A DNA stretch of 64,000 nt. It comes from Microlunatus lacustris (GTDB lineage Bacteria; Actinomycetota; Actinomycetes; Propionibacteriales; Propionibacteriaceae). Every line of letters begins with the position of its first letter. Positions within the stretch are counted from its first letter, which is position 1. This document shows, one piece after another, positions 49,706-59,039 of the stretch. The stretch is taken from contig BAAAJN010000003.1 in the NCBI GenBank assembly GCA_039527025.1, forward strand, positions 62,001-126,000. Reading direction: 5' to 3'. The notes under the pieces are model-generated. The model saw only the letters and a program-made list of their open reading frames with translations, was not told the origin of the DNA and searched no databases. The translations under genes and the position numbers were made by a program.

Positions 49706-50092
49706 ATGAACCTCGAGAAGGTCGTCTTCGGCTTCTTCGTGCTGCTGGCCGCGACGCTGAACTTCGGCTTCTTCCTGGGCGACATCGGCCGACCGGAGCT
49801 GCACAGCGTCTACGAGCTGTTCGCCGCGCTCGCGGTCAGCCTGATCGCCACCGTGCTGAAGTTCGGGGACCGGACCCAGATCGGCGCCGTGCACCTGGCC
49901 ACCAGTCTGGTGGCCGACCTGCAGCTCGTCGCCGCGTGCCTGGTGTGGGTGTGGGCCGCGGAGATCTCGGCGGCCGGCATCACGGCGGAGTCGATGGCCA
50001 GCGTGGTCTCCCTGTCCGGGGGTGCGCTGCTGGCCAACCTGGTCTCGGTGGTGCTGCTGGTGGTCGAGACCGTCACCTTCCACCGCGGCTGA
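49706..50092 (+). CDS. Small membrane protein (DUF6394-like) beside the K+ channel
   Basis: The 128-residue protein has four membrane helices (starting VVFGFFVLLAATLNFGFFLG) and no charged domain. The ATG has a strong ribosome binding site (GCAGGAGGGG). It lies 13 bp before the channel gene and is probably co-transcribed with it. It may be an accessory subunit; that is inference from context. The family assignment rests on recall of similar sequences. Confidence 0.65.
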   Translation: MNLEKVVFGFFVLLAATLNFGFFLGDIGRPELHSVYELFAALAVSLIATVLKFGDRTQIGAVHLATSLVADLQLVAACLVWVWAAEISAAGITAESMASVVSLSGGALLANLVSVVLLVVETVTFHRG

Positions 50093-50105
50093 GGCCGGAG
50101 CGCCG

Positions 50106-51923
50106 GTGAGCAACCCGCTGCTGGTCTTCTGGGCCCAGCTCTTCTCCCAGCCCGAACCGGTCAGCCGCCCGCCCGCCCGCGCGCACATCGGGACCTCCGC
50201 CCAGGCGTCCTCCACGATCTTCCTCGTGATGCGGCGGATGCGCGCCCCGCTGATCACACTGATCGTCATCTTCTCCATCAGCGTCCTCGGCCTCAGCCTG
50301 GTCCCCGGCGTCGACCCGGACGGCCGCGCCGCCCGCCTCAGCCCTTTCGAGGCGTTCTACTTCATGAGCTACACCGCCACCACCATCGGGTTCGGCGAGC
50401 TGCCGTGGCCGTTCACCGCCGCCCAGCGGCTCTGGGTCACCTTCTCGATCTACCTCTCGGTGATCGGCTGGGCGTACGCGATCGGCTCGCTGCTGACGCT
50501 GGTCCAGGACCGCTCGTTCCGCCAGGCCCTGTCGCTGCAGCGCTTCACCCGGAAGGTGCGGCGGCTGCGCGAGCCGTTCTTCCTGCTCGCCGGCTACGGG
50601 CGGGCGGGCGAGCTGCTGGCGCAGTCCTTCGACCGGCTGGGGCAGCAGCTGGTGGTGGTCGACGAGTCCTCCGACCGGGTCGACGCCCTCGAGCTGGCGC
50701 CCTTCCACGCCGACATCCCGGGGCTGGTGGCTGACGCGGCCAACCCGCACCATCTGGCCGCCGCCGGCCTCGACCACCCCTTCTGCGCCGGCGTGCTGGC
50801 GCTCACCGACGACGACGAGACCAACCTCGCCGTCACGATGACCGCCTCGTTGCTGCGCCCCGACCTGCCCGTCGTCGCGCGCACGGTCTCGGCGACGATC
50901 GCCGAGCGGATGCACGCCTTCGGCACGCCGGTGGTGGTGAACCCGTTCGACCGGTTCGGGGAGCACCTGCGGCTCGCGCTGGCCGCGCCGGCGTCCTACC
51001 AGCTGCTCAGCTGGCTGGAGGCCGGTCCGGGCGCGGACCTGCCCGAGCGCAGCCTGCCGCCGACGGACGGCCGCTGGGTGGTCTGCGGCTACGGCCGCTT
51101 CGGCCGGGAGATCACCGTCGACCTGCGGGCGGCCGGCCTCGAGGTCAGCGTCATCCAGCCGGCCGAGCAGGACGAGCACGAGCCGGGGGTCATCGTCGGG
51201 AACGCCTCGGAGCCGGCGGTGCTGGCCCGGGCCGACCTCCCGGGCGCCGTGGGGCTGGTCGCGGGCACCGACAACGACACGACCAACCTCTCCATGCTGG
51301 CCATCGCCCGTCGTGCCAACCCGGACCTCTTCCTGGCCGCCCGGCAGAACCGCCCCACCAGCGCCGCCCTCTTCGCGGCCATGGACGTGGACGCCCTCCT
51401 GGTGCCGACCGAGGTGGTGGCGCACGAGGTGTACGCCCAGCTCAGCACCCCGCTGCTGTGGCGCTTCATCCAGGAGCTGCCCGCCCAGGGCAACCCCTGG
51501 GCCGCCGAGCTCATCGACCGGCTGCGGGACAGCTGCGGTCGCCGGCTCCCCGCGCTCTGGAAGATCAAGCTCGACCACGAGCAGGCGCCCGCCCTCCAGC
51601 GCTGGCTGCCGGAGGGCGGGGTCACCCTGGGCGACCTGCTGCGCAGCCCGGAGGACCGGGACCGGCGGCTCGACGTCGTGCCGCTGCTGCTGCTCCGCGG
51701 CGACGAGGCCGTACTGACCCCCGACGACGCCACGGTGCTGGCCACCGACGACCAGCTGCTGTTCGCCGGCCAGGCCTCCGAGCGCCGCGAGCTGGAGAGC
51801 ACCCAGGTGGTCGACTCCAGCGCCAGCTACGTGCTCCTCGACCGGCACCTCCCCTCCAGCTGGGTCTGGCGCACGCTGACGCGGACGCCTGAGCCGGAGC
51901 GGGCCTCGACGCCGGACGCCTGA
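50106..51923 (+). CDS. K+ channel with two RCK/TrkA-N domains
   Basis: The 605-residue protein has two membrane helices (about 45-70 and 115-140) around a pore loop with YTATTIGFGELP, a K+ selectivity filter of the TxGFGE type. Two NAD-binding RCK domains follow, LLAGYGRAGELLAQSF (about 158) and VVCGYGRFGREITVDL (about 325), and a C-terminal TrkA-C-like part. It would pass K+ and be gated by ligands bound to the RCK ring. Start is GTG at 50106, with GGAG upstream. Confidence 0.88.
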   Translation: MSNPLLVFWAQLFSQPEPVSRPPARAHIGTSAQASSTIFLVMRRMRAPLITLIVIFSISVLGLSLVPGVDPDGRAARLSPFEAFYFMSYTATTIGFGELPWPFTAAQRLWVTFSIYLSVIGWAYAIGSLLTLVQDRSFRQALSLQRFTRKVRRLREPFFLLAGYGRAGELLAQSFDRLGQQLVVVDESSDRVDALELAPFHADIPGLVADAANPHHLAAAGLDHPFCAGVLALTDDDETNLAVTMTASLLRPDLPVVARTVSATIAERMHAFGTPVVVNPFDRFGEHLRLALAAPASYQLLSWLEAGPGADLPERSLPPTDGRWVVCGYGRFGREITVDLRAAGLEVSVIQPAEQDEHEPGVIVGNASEPAVLARADLPGAVGLVAGTDNDTTNLSMLAIARRANPDLFLAARQNRPTSAALFAAMDVDALLVPTEVVAHEVYAQLSTPLLWRFIQELPAQGNPWAAELIDRLRDSCGRRLPALWKIKLDHEQAPALQRWLPEGGVTLGDLLRSPEDRDRRLDVVPLLLLRGDEAVLTPDDATVLATDDQLLFAGQASERRELESTQVVDSSASYVLLDRHLPSSWVWRTLTRTPEPERASTPDA

Positions 51924-51988
51924 GGATGGCGCCCGGAGGCGGGCGGCCGTCCGATCCGACCGCCCGCGTCCTCGGGGCGACGACGCGC

Positions 51989-53521
51989 CTACGGAGCGTT
52001 CAGCGCGTACGACCCCAGCACCGACCCGTACCGCAGCCCAGCCCCAGCCCCGGACGAGGCGGTGAACGCCGAGACGACCAGCTCAGGCTCCGAGGACGTC
52101 GCAGCCTGCACCACGCCGGCGTCCCTCACGCTGCCGACGTCCTCCCCCGGGGAGCCCCAGACGAGCGTGTCGGCGTAGTCGTCCTCGACGCCCTGCTGGC
52201 CGCGCGGCCCCTGCGCCACGCTGGAGCCGGTCAGGTCACCGGCTGAACCGCCGGTCAGCGGACCGCAGCGGTTGGCGGCGCCGCTGTAGAGGGACAGCAT
52301 GCCCGCGTCGCTCCGCCCGCCGACGTCCTCGTTCGGGGAGCCGATGGCCACCACGGGCCGGCCGGCTGACGAGCAGCCGGCGGAGATGACGCTCTCGACG
52401 CTCGAGCCGAAGCGGTCCCCGGCCTCGGCGGCACCCGGCACCCCCGCGCTGTCCTGGGTGAGGTAGAGGTTCTGCCGGACCGTGGTCGGGCTGACCTGGA
52501 ACCGGTGGACCGACCCCGCGTCGACGGTCCGGCCCAGGTCCTCCCGCGGCGTCCCCACCCAGAGCACAGGGACGGGCTCGCGCGGCGACGCGTCGAAGTC
52601 CAGCGCTGAACCGAAGCGGTCCCCCGCCTCGGTCGATCCCGAGACCCCCGCGCTGTCCTGGGTGAGCGAGCGCGGCGTGGGCAGCGCCTTCCCACCCGGC
52701 GCGGGCACGAGCGCCACCATCCCGGCGTCGACCTTGCTGCCCACGTCCTCGCGGGGCACGCCCACCGCCACCCCGGACGGGAAGCCGGTGGGGGGCGGCT
52801 GCTCGTCGGTGGAGGGCAGGGCGACGTCACCGATCGGCTCGAGGACCTCACCGAAGCGGTCCCCGGTCTCGGCGCTGCCCGGGACGCCCGGGCTGTTCTG
52901 CGAGATCACCGTGGGCTCGGACAGCCCCAGCTCGGCGTCGATCGTGTGGTGCACCACCGCCCCAGCAGCCTGCTGGCCCTCGACGGCGGCGCCCGGCGCG
53001 CCGATCCAGACCCGGTGCAGTCCGGAGCCGGGTTCGCCCGGGCTGGCGTAGACCCGCTCCACGGCGAGCGCGGCGCCGAACCTCTCCGAGCCGTCCGCCT
53101 CCGGCAGCACGTCCTCGGCCAGCACGGTCACCGCGGCGACCCGCTCGTCGGCCTGCTCCCCGTCCACCAGGTAGACGCGGTTCGCTCCCGGTGCCCCGAC
53201 CAGCAGGTCGACGCACCCGTCGTCGTCGAAGTCGGCGGCCACCACGGCCGCGCCGAACTCCTGGGGATCCGGGTCACCGCCGGCCCGGTCGGGCGGCAGC
53301 ACCAGCACCGACGGGACCGACGAGCGGAGGCTGCGGACGTCGACCGCCCCGGGCGCTCGCCCGTCGTCCGGCATCGGCAGCCCGACGATCTGGCGCTCGC
53401 CCTCCAGCACGCACCCCGTGATCTCGGCGGACGCGCCCGGCGGAGCGACCAGCACCGTCGCCGCCCCCAGCGCGACGGCTGCGCCTCCCCAGCGGAGACG
53501 CCTCATCCTTCTCGACCTCAT
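51989..53521 (-). CDS. Secreted FG-GAP repeat protein
   Basis: The 510-residue protein has a signal peptide (about 1-35, ending PPGASAE), then DFDDDGCVDLLVGAPGANRV, a calcium-binding FG-GAP blade. It contains at least three copies of a SAGVxGxxEAGDRFG unit (near residues 210, 285 and 355) and matching VGxPREDxGxxxDAG segments. It forms a beta-propeller like integrin-alpha domains and is probably a surface or secreted adhesive protein. The ATG at 53521 was taken as start. It is not part of the Tad locus next to it, being separated by 157 bp. Confidence 0.8.
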   Translation of the reverse strand: MRSRRMRRLRWGGAAVALGAATVLVAPPGASAEITGCVLEGERQIVGLPMPDDGRAPGAVDVRSLRSSVPSVLVLPPDRAGGDPDPQEFGAAVVAADFDDDGCVDLLVGAPGANRVYLVDGEQADERVAAVTVLAEDVLPEADGSERFGAALAVERVYASPGEPGSGLHRVWIGAPGAAVEGQQAAGAVVHHTIDAELGLSEPTVISQNSPGVPGSAETGDRFGEVLEPIGDVALPSTDEQPPPTGFPSGVAVGVPREDVGSKVDAGMVALVPAPGGKALPTPRSLTQDSAGVSGSTEAGDRFGSALDFDASPREPVPVLWVGTPREDLGRTVDAGSVHRFQVSPTTVRQNLYLTQDSAGVPGAAEAGDRFGSSVESVISAGCSSAGRPVVAIGSPNEDVGGRSDAGMLSLYSGAANRCGPLTGGSAGDLTGSSVAQGPRGQQGVEDDYADTLVWGSPGEDVGSVRDAGVVQAATSSEPELVVSAFTASSGAGAGLRYGSVLGSYALNAP

Positions 53522-53678
53522 GGCGGAACCCCTTCCCTCTGGCGACCAGGCGGGCCTCAGCACCGATCCAGAGCGGGTGGGGGGCCCTTGGGCAGTGGTC
53601 TACACCTCCGGGGCGCGCCGCGAGCGGGTTGCGCGAAGAATGTCCGGCGAGGACGGCCTCATCCGTGGACCGGCCCGG

Positions 53679-54572
53679 TCAGTCCAGGCTGCCCAGCACG
53701 TCGATCACCGCGGGCCCGAGCAGCACGATGAACATCACCGGCAGGATCAGCAGGACCAGCGGGAAGACGACCTTGGTCGGGATCTGCATGGCCTTCTCCT
53801 CGGCCTGCTGGCGCCGTTTCAGCCGGGCCTCGACGGCCTGGGAGCGGAGCACGTCGGCGATCGGCACGCCGTAGGCGTCGGCCTGGATCACCGCGCGGAC
53901 GAACTTCTCCAGCTCGGCGGCCCCGGTGCGCCGGATCAGCGCCTCGTAGGCCTGCCGCCGCGACTGGCCGAGCTGCATGTCCTGGTGGGTGCGCCGCAGC
54001 TCCTCCCCCAGCGGGGTCTGCCGGTTGCGGCCAGCCCGGGCGACGGCGGCGTCGAAGCTCAGGCCCGCCTCGACCGAGATCGTCACCTGGTCCAGCAGGT
54101 CGGCCAGCTCGAGGGCGATCTGGGCGCCGCGCTCCTGAGCACGGCTGTGCAGCAGCAGCTCGGGCAGGAAGAACCCGACGACCACCGCGACCAGGCCCAC
54201 CAGGACGGGGAGCGGCCCCGGCGCCGCCCAGCCGAAGACCAGCCCGAGCAGCGCCCCTACCAGCGGCAGCACCAGCTTGACCCCCAGCAGCCGGTCCACC
54301 GACCACCCCGGAGGGCTCCCGGCGTGCGCGTGCAGCCGCTCCAGCCGGCGGGCCGCGGTGACGGGCAGCACCCGGCGGGCCAGAGCTCCGAGCCCCGACC
54401 GGCCCTGCTCCTCCCCGGCGGCCGGACCCCGGGTGCGCACCCCCACGGGCATCCCGAGCCGCAGGTTGGCCACGGTGCGCCGCGGTCCCGGGCCCCGGAG
54501 GGGCAACGACCAGACGGCCAGCGCCAGCCCCAGCGCGAGAGCCGCGATGCCGACCAGCAGGTAGCCCGGCAT
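53679..54572 (-). CDS. TadC-like pilus assembly protein (locus 2)
   Basis: The 297-residue T2SSF protein has an N-terminal helix (YLLVGIAALALGLALAVW), paired helices at about 95-140, the cytoplasmic segment LADLLDQVTISVEAGLSFDA and a last helix FPLVLLILPVMFIVLLGPAV. This is the canonical TadC form, closer to Caulobacter-type TadC than the locus 1 copy. Start overlaps the tadB stop (ATGA). Confidence 0.9.
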   Translation of the reverse strand: MPGYLLVGIAALALGLALAVWSLPLRGPGPRRTVANLRLGMPVGVRTRGPAAGEEQGRSGLGALARRVLPVTAARRLERLHAHAGSPPGWSVDRLLGVKLVLPLVGALLGLVFGWAAPGPLPVLVGLVAVVVGFFLPELLLHSRAQERGAQIALELADLLDQVTISVEAGLSFDAAVARAGRNRQTPLGEELRRTHQDMQLGQSRRQAYEALIRRTGAAELEKFVRAVIQADAYGVPIADVLRSQAVEARLKRRQQAEEKAMQIPTKVVFPLVLLILPVMFIVLLGPAVIDVLGSLD

Positions 54573-55507
54573 CAGAAGGCGATCCGGGTGAGCTTGCGGA
54601 GCCAGAGCGCACCGAGCCCCAGCATCACGACCGACAGCCCGACCAGGACCAGGCCCAGCGTGCTCTGGGTCAGCCGCCCGATGTACTCCGGGCTGGTGAT
54701 GGCGAGGAAGCCGACGATCGCGACGGGCAGCGCCATCAGCACGTAGGCCGAGATCCGGCCCTCCGAGCTGAGCACGGAGATCTGCCGGCGCACCTGGTTG
54801 CGCTCCCGGATGGTGTCGGTGACCCGGTCGAGGATGGTGGCCAGGTTGCCGCCCACCTCACGGTTGATGGCGATCGCCTCCGCCACCCAGACGAGGTCGG
54901 CGCTGTCCATCCGCACGGCGGTCTCGTCCAGCGCCTGCCCGACGTCGCGGCCCACCCGGCTCTCGTTGAGCACCCGGGTGAACTCCTCCCGGGACGGCTC
55001 GGGGGCGTCCCGGGCCACCGTCGTGAGCGCCTGCAGGAAGCTGTGCCCGGCCCTGAGGCTGCTGGCCATCAGCTGCAGCACGTCCTCCAGCTGGTTGGTG
55101 AAGGCCGTCCGGCGCCGTCCGGCGCGCACGCCGAGCACCACGCGGAGCAGCACCGGGACGGCCGCGGCCAGCAGCACCCCCAGCAGCCAGCCGTCGAGCA
55201 GCCAGCCGACCAGTCCGGCGGCCGCGGCCCCCAGCAGCCCCAGCAGCACGACCGTCGGGAACGGCGTCCGCACCCCGGCGCGGTCGAGCACGGCCAGCTG
55301 ACCGGAGACGTCCCGGCCGGCCAGCACCCGCACGATCCCGCCGGTCAGGACGGCGGTGCCGTTGCCGACGCGGCTGGACGGTGGTCGCCGCCGGTCCGAC
55401 GCCAGGTGCCGGCGGCCAGGGTCGACGACGGCGACCAGCCCCAGGACCAGCGCCAGCGTGCAGGCGGTGATGCCGGCCAGCGCCAGCGCCGACAACCCTA
55501 GGATCAC
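54572..55507 (-). CDS. TadB-like pilus assembly protein (locus 2)
   Basis: The 311-residue T2SSF protein has an N-terminal helix, a helix pair at about 85-125, and the typical segment DVLQLMASSLRAGHSFLQAL followed by AIAINREVGGNLATILDRV. Two helices end the protein. The GTG start at 55507 overlaps the tadA stop (GTGA). With TadC it forms the inner-membrane base of the pilus machine. Confidence 0.9.
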   Translation of the reverse strand: MILGLSALALAGITACTLALVLGLVAVVDPGRRHLASDRRRPPSSRVGNGTAVLTGGIVRVLAGRDVSGQLAVLDRAGVRTPFPTVVLLGLLGAAAAGLVGWLLDGWLLGVLLAAAVPVLLRVVLGVRAGRRRTAFTNQLEDVLQLMASSLRAGHSFLQALTTVARDAPEPSREEFTRVLNESRVGRDVGQALDETAVRMDSADLVWVAEAIAINREVGGNLATILDRVTDTIRERNQVRRQISVLSSEGRISAYVLMALPVAIVGFLAITSPEYIGRLTQSTLGLVLVGLSVVMLGLGALWLRKLTRIAF

Positions 55508-56949
55508 CGCCGCACCGCCGTCGGGCCGGTCGCGAAGACGTCGGGTGAGAGCTCGATCCCGAGCTCGGCGAACTTGTCGACGAAGCGGGGCCGCAGGCCG
55601 GTGGCCACCGGGCGGCCGAGGAACCGGCCCGAGGCGTCCACGCCCGCGGAGTAGTCGAAGAGGAACGCGTCCTGCAGGGCCACCGCGTCGCCCGCCATGC
55701 CCTGCACCTCCGTCACCGCGGTCACCCGGCGCGAGCCGTCCCGCAGCCGGGTGAGCTGGACGATGACGTCGACCGCGGCGGCGATCTGCTCCCGGATCGC
55801 CCGCAGCGGCAGGTCCATGCCGGCCATCAGCACCAGCGTCTCCAGCCGGGCGACGGCATCGCGGGGGGAGTTGGCGTGCAGGGTGGACAGCGAGCCGTCG
55901 TGGCCGGTGTTCATCGCCTGGAGCATGTCGAGGGACTCCCCGCCGCGGACCTCGCCGACCACGATCCGGTCCGGCCGCATGCGCAGGGAGTTGCGGACCA
56001 GCTCCCGGATGCCGATCTCGCCGCGCCCCTCGATGTTCGCGGGCCGGCTCTCCAGGGCGACGACGTGGTCCTGCTGCAGCTGCAGCTCCACGGCGTCCTC
56101 GATGGTGATGATCCGCTCCGTCTCCGGGATGAAGGACGACAGCACGTTGAGCAGCGTCGTCTTCCCCGTCCCGGTGCCGCCGGAGATGATGATGTTCAGC
56201 CGGGCCTCCACGCACGCCCGCAGCAGCTCGGCCATCGCGGGGGTCAGCGTGCCGCGGGCGACCAGGTCGGCGGTCCGCAGCGGCTCGGTCGCGAACTTCC
56301 GGATGGTCAGCGTCGAGCCGCGGACGGCGAGCGGGGCGATGACGGCGTGCACCCGGGAGCCGTCGGGCAACCGGGCGTCGACCAGCGGCGACGCCTCGTC
56401 GATCCGGCGGCCGACCCGGGACACGATCCGCTCGATCACCCGGCGCAGGTGCTCCTCGGAGTCGAAGTGGAGGCCGGCGCTGACCAGCCGGCCGTCCTGC
56501 TCCACGTAGACCCGGTCCGGCCCGTTGACCATGATCTCGGTGACCGTCGGGTCCTCGAGCAGCCGCTGCAGCGGGCCGTGGCCGAAGACGTCGTCCTCGA
56601 CGTCGCGGACCAGCCGGAGCCGTTGCTCGCGGCTGAGCGGCACCTTCTCCGCGGCCACCACGTCGCTGAGCTGCGCCCGCACCATGGTGTGCAGCTGGTC
56701 CTCGCTCATCGACGGGTCGTTGAGCCGGGACCCCACCCGTTCGAGCACCGCGGCCGCGGTGCTGTTCCGCAGCCGGGTCAGCGCGTCGACGACCGGAGCC
56801 TCCTCGACCGGCCCGGGTGCTGCGGCCCGGCGCGCCGCAGAGCGCGGCTCGGCCACCGGTCCGGCCGCCGTCCTCGGGGGCGCCGGTGCACCTCCGGCCG
56901 GGGGCGCCGGCGTCCCCTCGACAGCCTGCAGGCGTTCGGAGAGCTTCAC
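55504..56949 (-). CDS. TadA/CpaF pilus ATPase (locus 2)
   Basis: The 481-residue ATPase is complete. It has an N-terminal Pro/Ala-rich stretch, the DVFGHGPLQRLLEDPTVTEI segment, Walker A SGGTGTGKTTLLN, the Asp box TIEDAVELQL, Walker B RIVVGEVRGGE and a His box STLHANSPRDA. It powers pilus extension. This copy could in principle serve the broken locus 1 machine, but the two differ in their N-terminal parts. Start ATG overlaps the cpaE-like stop. Confidence 0.93.
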   Translation of the reverse strand: MKLSERLQAVEGTPAPPAGGAPAPPRTAAGPVAEPRSAARRAAAPGPVEEAPVVDALTRLRNSTAAAVLERVGSRLNDPSMSEDQLHTMVRAQLSDVVAAEKVPLSREQRLRLVRDVEDDVFGHGPLQRLLEDPTVTEIMVNGPDRVYVEQDGRLVSAGLHFDSEEHLRRVIERIVSRVGRRIDEASPLVDARLPDGSRVHAVIAPLAVRGSTLTIRKFATEPLRTADLVARGTLTPAMAELLRACVEARLNIIISGGTGTGKTTLLNVLSSFIPETERIITIEDAVELQLQQDHVVALESRPANIEGRGEIGIRELVRNSLRMRPDRIVVGEVRGGESLDMLQAMNTGHDGSLSTLHANSPRDAVARLETLVLMAGMDLPLRAIREQIAAAVDVIVQLTRLRDGSRRVTAVTEVQGMAGDAVALQDAFLFDYSAGVDASGRFLGRPVATGLRPRFVDKFAELGIELSPDVFATGPTAVRR

Positions 56950-58250
56950 CGTCCGGCCGCCCGGCGGCTGCGGCCCCAGCGGGAGGAGGGTGCTGACGAG
57001 CGCCTGGCCCCACCGGTGGGCGCGCCCAGCGGAGCCGGCACGCCGGCCAGCACCGGGGTCTCGGGCACCAGGGTCGCCTGGAGCCGTTGCAGCTGGCGGG
57101 TCACCGGCTCCCGCCGCGCCGGCTGCTGCAGCAGCGGCATCCCCTCGTTGACCGCGGCGAGCACGGCGGGCGAGCGGGGCAGCCGGTGGTCCACCGGGAC
57201 GCCGAGCGTCGCCTCGACGTCGGCGACGGTGAGGCCGGCCCGCTCGTCCACGTCGTTGAGGACGACGTGGCGGCCCTCGGTCAGCAGGCCCAACCGGTCG
57301 AGGGCGTCCAGCTCCTTGCGCAGGTCGCGGACCCCGGGGACGTCCATCCCGGTCACCAGGACGACGTCGCTGCTCTCGTCCAGGGCCGCGAGGACGTGCT
57401 CGGACAGCCCGACGCCGGTGTCCACCACCACGTGGGAGAACTCCGAGACCAGCATCTCCAGCAGCCGGCTGACCGCGTCCGGGCTCACGGTGTCCCCCTC
57501 GGCCGGGGTCTTCGGCCCGCAGATGACGTAGAGACCGGTCTCGTGCAGGGTCAGGAAGGTCTTGAGCACCATGGTGTCGCGGGTGGCCAGGCCGCGGACC
57601 GCGTCCGGCAGGCTGAACTCGGGGTCGAGGCCGAGCGCGCTGGCGACGTCCCCGAACTGCAGGTCGAGGTCCACCAGCACGGTGGATCCGGGCCGGCTGA
57701 GGGCGAGCCCGACCGCCAGGTTGGTGGCGACCGTCGTCCGTCCCACCCCGCCCTTGGCTGAGGAGACGGTGATCACCCGACCGGCTGGGGCGGCGCCGAC
57801 CGCGGCGGCCAGCTGGTCCCGGTCACGCGCGCGGCTCCGGGTGTTCTCGTAGGCACGGTCCAGCACCGAGCGGATGGTGGCCTCGTCGGCCTGCGGGTCG
57901 AGGATCGCTCGGACGCCGGCCTGCATCGCCTCCGTACCGATCTCCTGGCCGGCGGGGCTCACCACGATGACGGCGATGCCGGGGCACTGCACGTCGAACA
58001 GCCCGGCCAGCGCGAGCGCGGGCGCCGGGTCCTCGCCGGCGTCCAGCACCACCAGCTCGGGCCTCGGAGCCTCGCCGAGGTGGCTGAACAGCGCGGCCGG
58101 GTTCGGCGGCAGCACCGCGTCGAGCGGCAGGTTCAGGCACGACCCGTCGGTGGCCTCCTGCAGCCGGCGTCCCAGATCGGCCGACGACGACGCCAGCACG
58201 ATCCGGTTCCGCGGGCTGGACCGCGCCCAGCTCTCCGCCCAGCTGCTCAT
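56946..58250 (-). CDS. CpaE/TadZ-like pilus localisation ATPase (locus 2)
   Basis: The 434-residue protein has a receiver-like N-terminal domain (RIVLASSSADLGRRL, LVVLDAGEDPAP, about 15-125) and a MinD/ParA-like domain with VSSAKGGVGRTTVATNLAVG. The first P-loop lysine is present, the second is Arg. VDLDLQFGDVASALG follows. It would place the pilus machine at a site in the cell. The ATG start overlaps the cpaB stop (ATGA). Confidence 0.88.
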   Translation of the reverse strand: MSSWAESWARSSPRNRIVLASSSADLGRRLQEATDGSCLNLPLDAVLPPNPAALFSHLGEAPRPELVVLDAGEDPAPALALAGLFDVQCPGIAVIVVSPAGQEIGTEAMQAGVRAILDPQADEATIRSVLDRAYENTRSRARDRDQLAAAVGAAPAGRVITVSSAKGGVGRTTVATNLAVGLALSRPGSTVLVDLDLQFGDVASALGLDPEFSLPDAVRGLATRDTMVLKTFLTLHETGLYVICGPKTPAEGDTVSPDAVSRLLEMLVSEFSHVVVDTGVGLSEHVLAALDESSDVVLVTGMDVPGVRDLRKELDALDRLGLLTEGRHVVLNDVDERAGLTVADVEATLGVPVDHRLPRSPAVLAAVNEGMPLLQQPARREPVTRQLQRLQATLVPETPVLAGVPAPLGAPTGGARRSSAPSSRWGRSRRAAGR

Positions 58251-58996
58251 CGGTAGACCTCCTCGGCAGTCATCACGGCGGGGTCGGTGGTGGGCACGTC
58301 GTCGGGTTGCCGGGAGAGCCACAACCGACCGTGCTCCGCGCCGAACACCACCTTCTCGGCGCCCTCGGTGTCCACGGCCAGCCGGACGGTGAGCGACTCC
58401 GCCGGGGCCGGCTCCGCCTCCGCCTCGGCGTCGGCGTCACCCGGGGCGGGGCTGGGCTGGGTCGAGGCCTCACCCACGCCGAGGACCAGCACCTTCGGCA
58501 CGGCGAGCATGGTCCGGGCCGGGTTGTCCCCCTCCTGGGGCAGCGAGATGAACACCCCGACCCGGGTGCCCGGCGTCAGCCGGGAGCCGAGCATCCGCTG
58601 CCGCTCCAGGGACACCGTGACCTCCTGCAGCCCGGCCGGCAGGGCGACCTCGTCGGTGTCCTCCTGCAACGAGGCCGGGTCGACGAACTTGCTGTCCAGC
58701 AGCTGCTCGCCGGGCTGCAGGACGCTGGCCGTCACCCGGCCGCCGGCGTCGCGCAGGGAGCTGAGGGTGCCCGGGGCGACCGCGAGCTGCGGCAGCGCCC
58801 GGGTGGTCACGCTGTCGCCGAGGGCGGCGGCGGCGGTGCCCTGGGGCACGGCCTCGGTCACCACGAGCACGTCCACCGTGCTGAGCCCGCCCAGCGCACG
58901 CTCGTCGGCGCCCCGGACGTAGGAGGTGACCAGCGTGGCCCCGAGGGCGGCCAGGACCACGGCCAGCACGGCCGTCACCAGGCGGCGCATTCTCAT
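58247..58996 (-). CDS. CpaB-like SAF protein (locus 2)
   Basis: The 249-residue protein has one N-terminal helix (LVTAVLAVVLAALGATLV) and a SAF/RcpC region with VLVVTEAVPQGTAA and VLQPGEQLL, followed by an outer domain VTVSLERQRMLGSRLTPG. It is the outer part of the pilus assembly channel. The start may be at either of two closely spaced ATG codons (MRMRR); the upstream one is used. Confidence 0.86.
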   Translation of the reverse strand: MRMRRLVTAVLAVVLAALGATLVTSYVRGADERALGGLSTVDVLVVTEAVPQGTAAAALGDSVTTRALPQLAVAPGTLSSLRDAGGRVTASVLQPGEQLLDSKFVDPASLQEDTDEVALPAGLQEVTVSLERQRMLGSRLTPGTRVGVFISLPQEGDNPARTMLAVPKVLVLGVGEASTQPSPAPGDADAEAEAEPAPAESLTVRLAVDTEGAEKVVFGAEHGRLWLSRQPDDVPTTDPAVMTAEEVYR

Positions 58997-59039
58997 CCGG
59001 CTCTCCTCATCGGCGTCTTCTTCTCATCGGGGGGCACTC

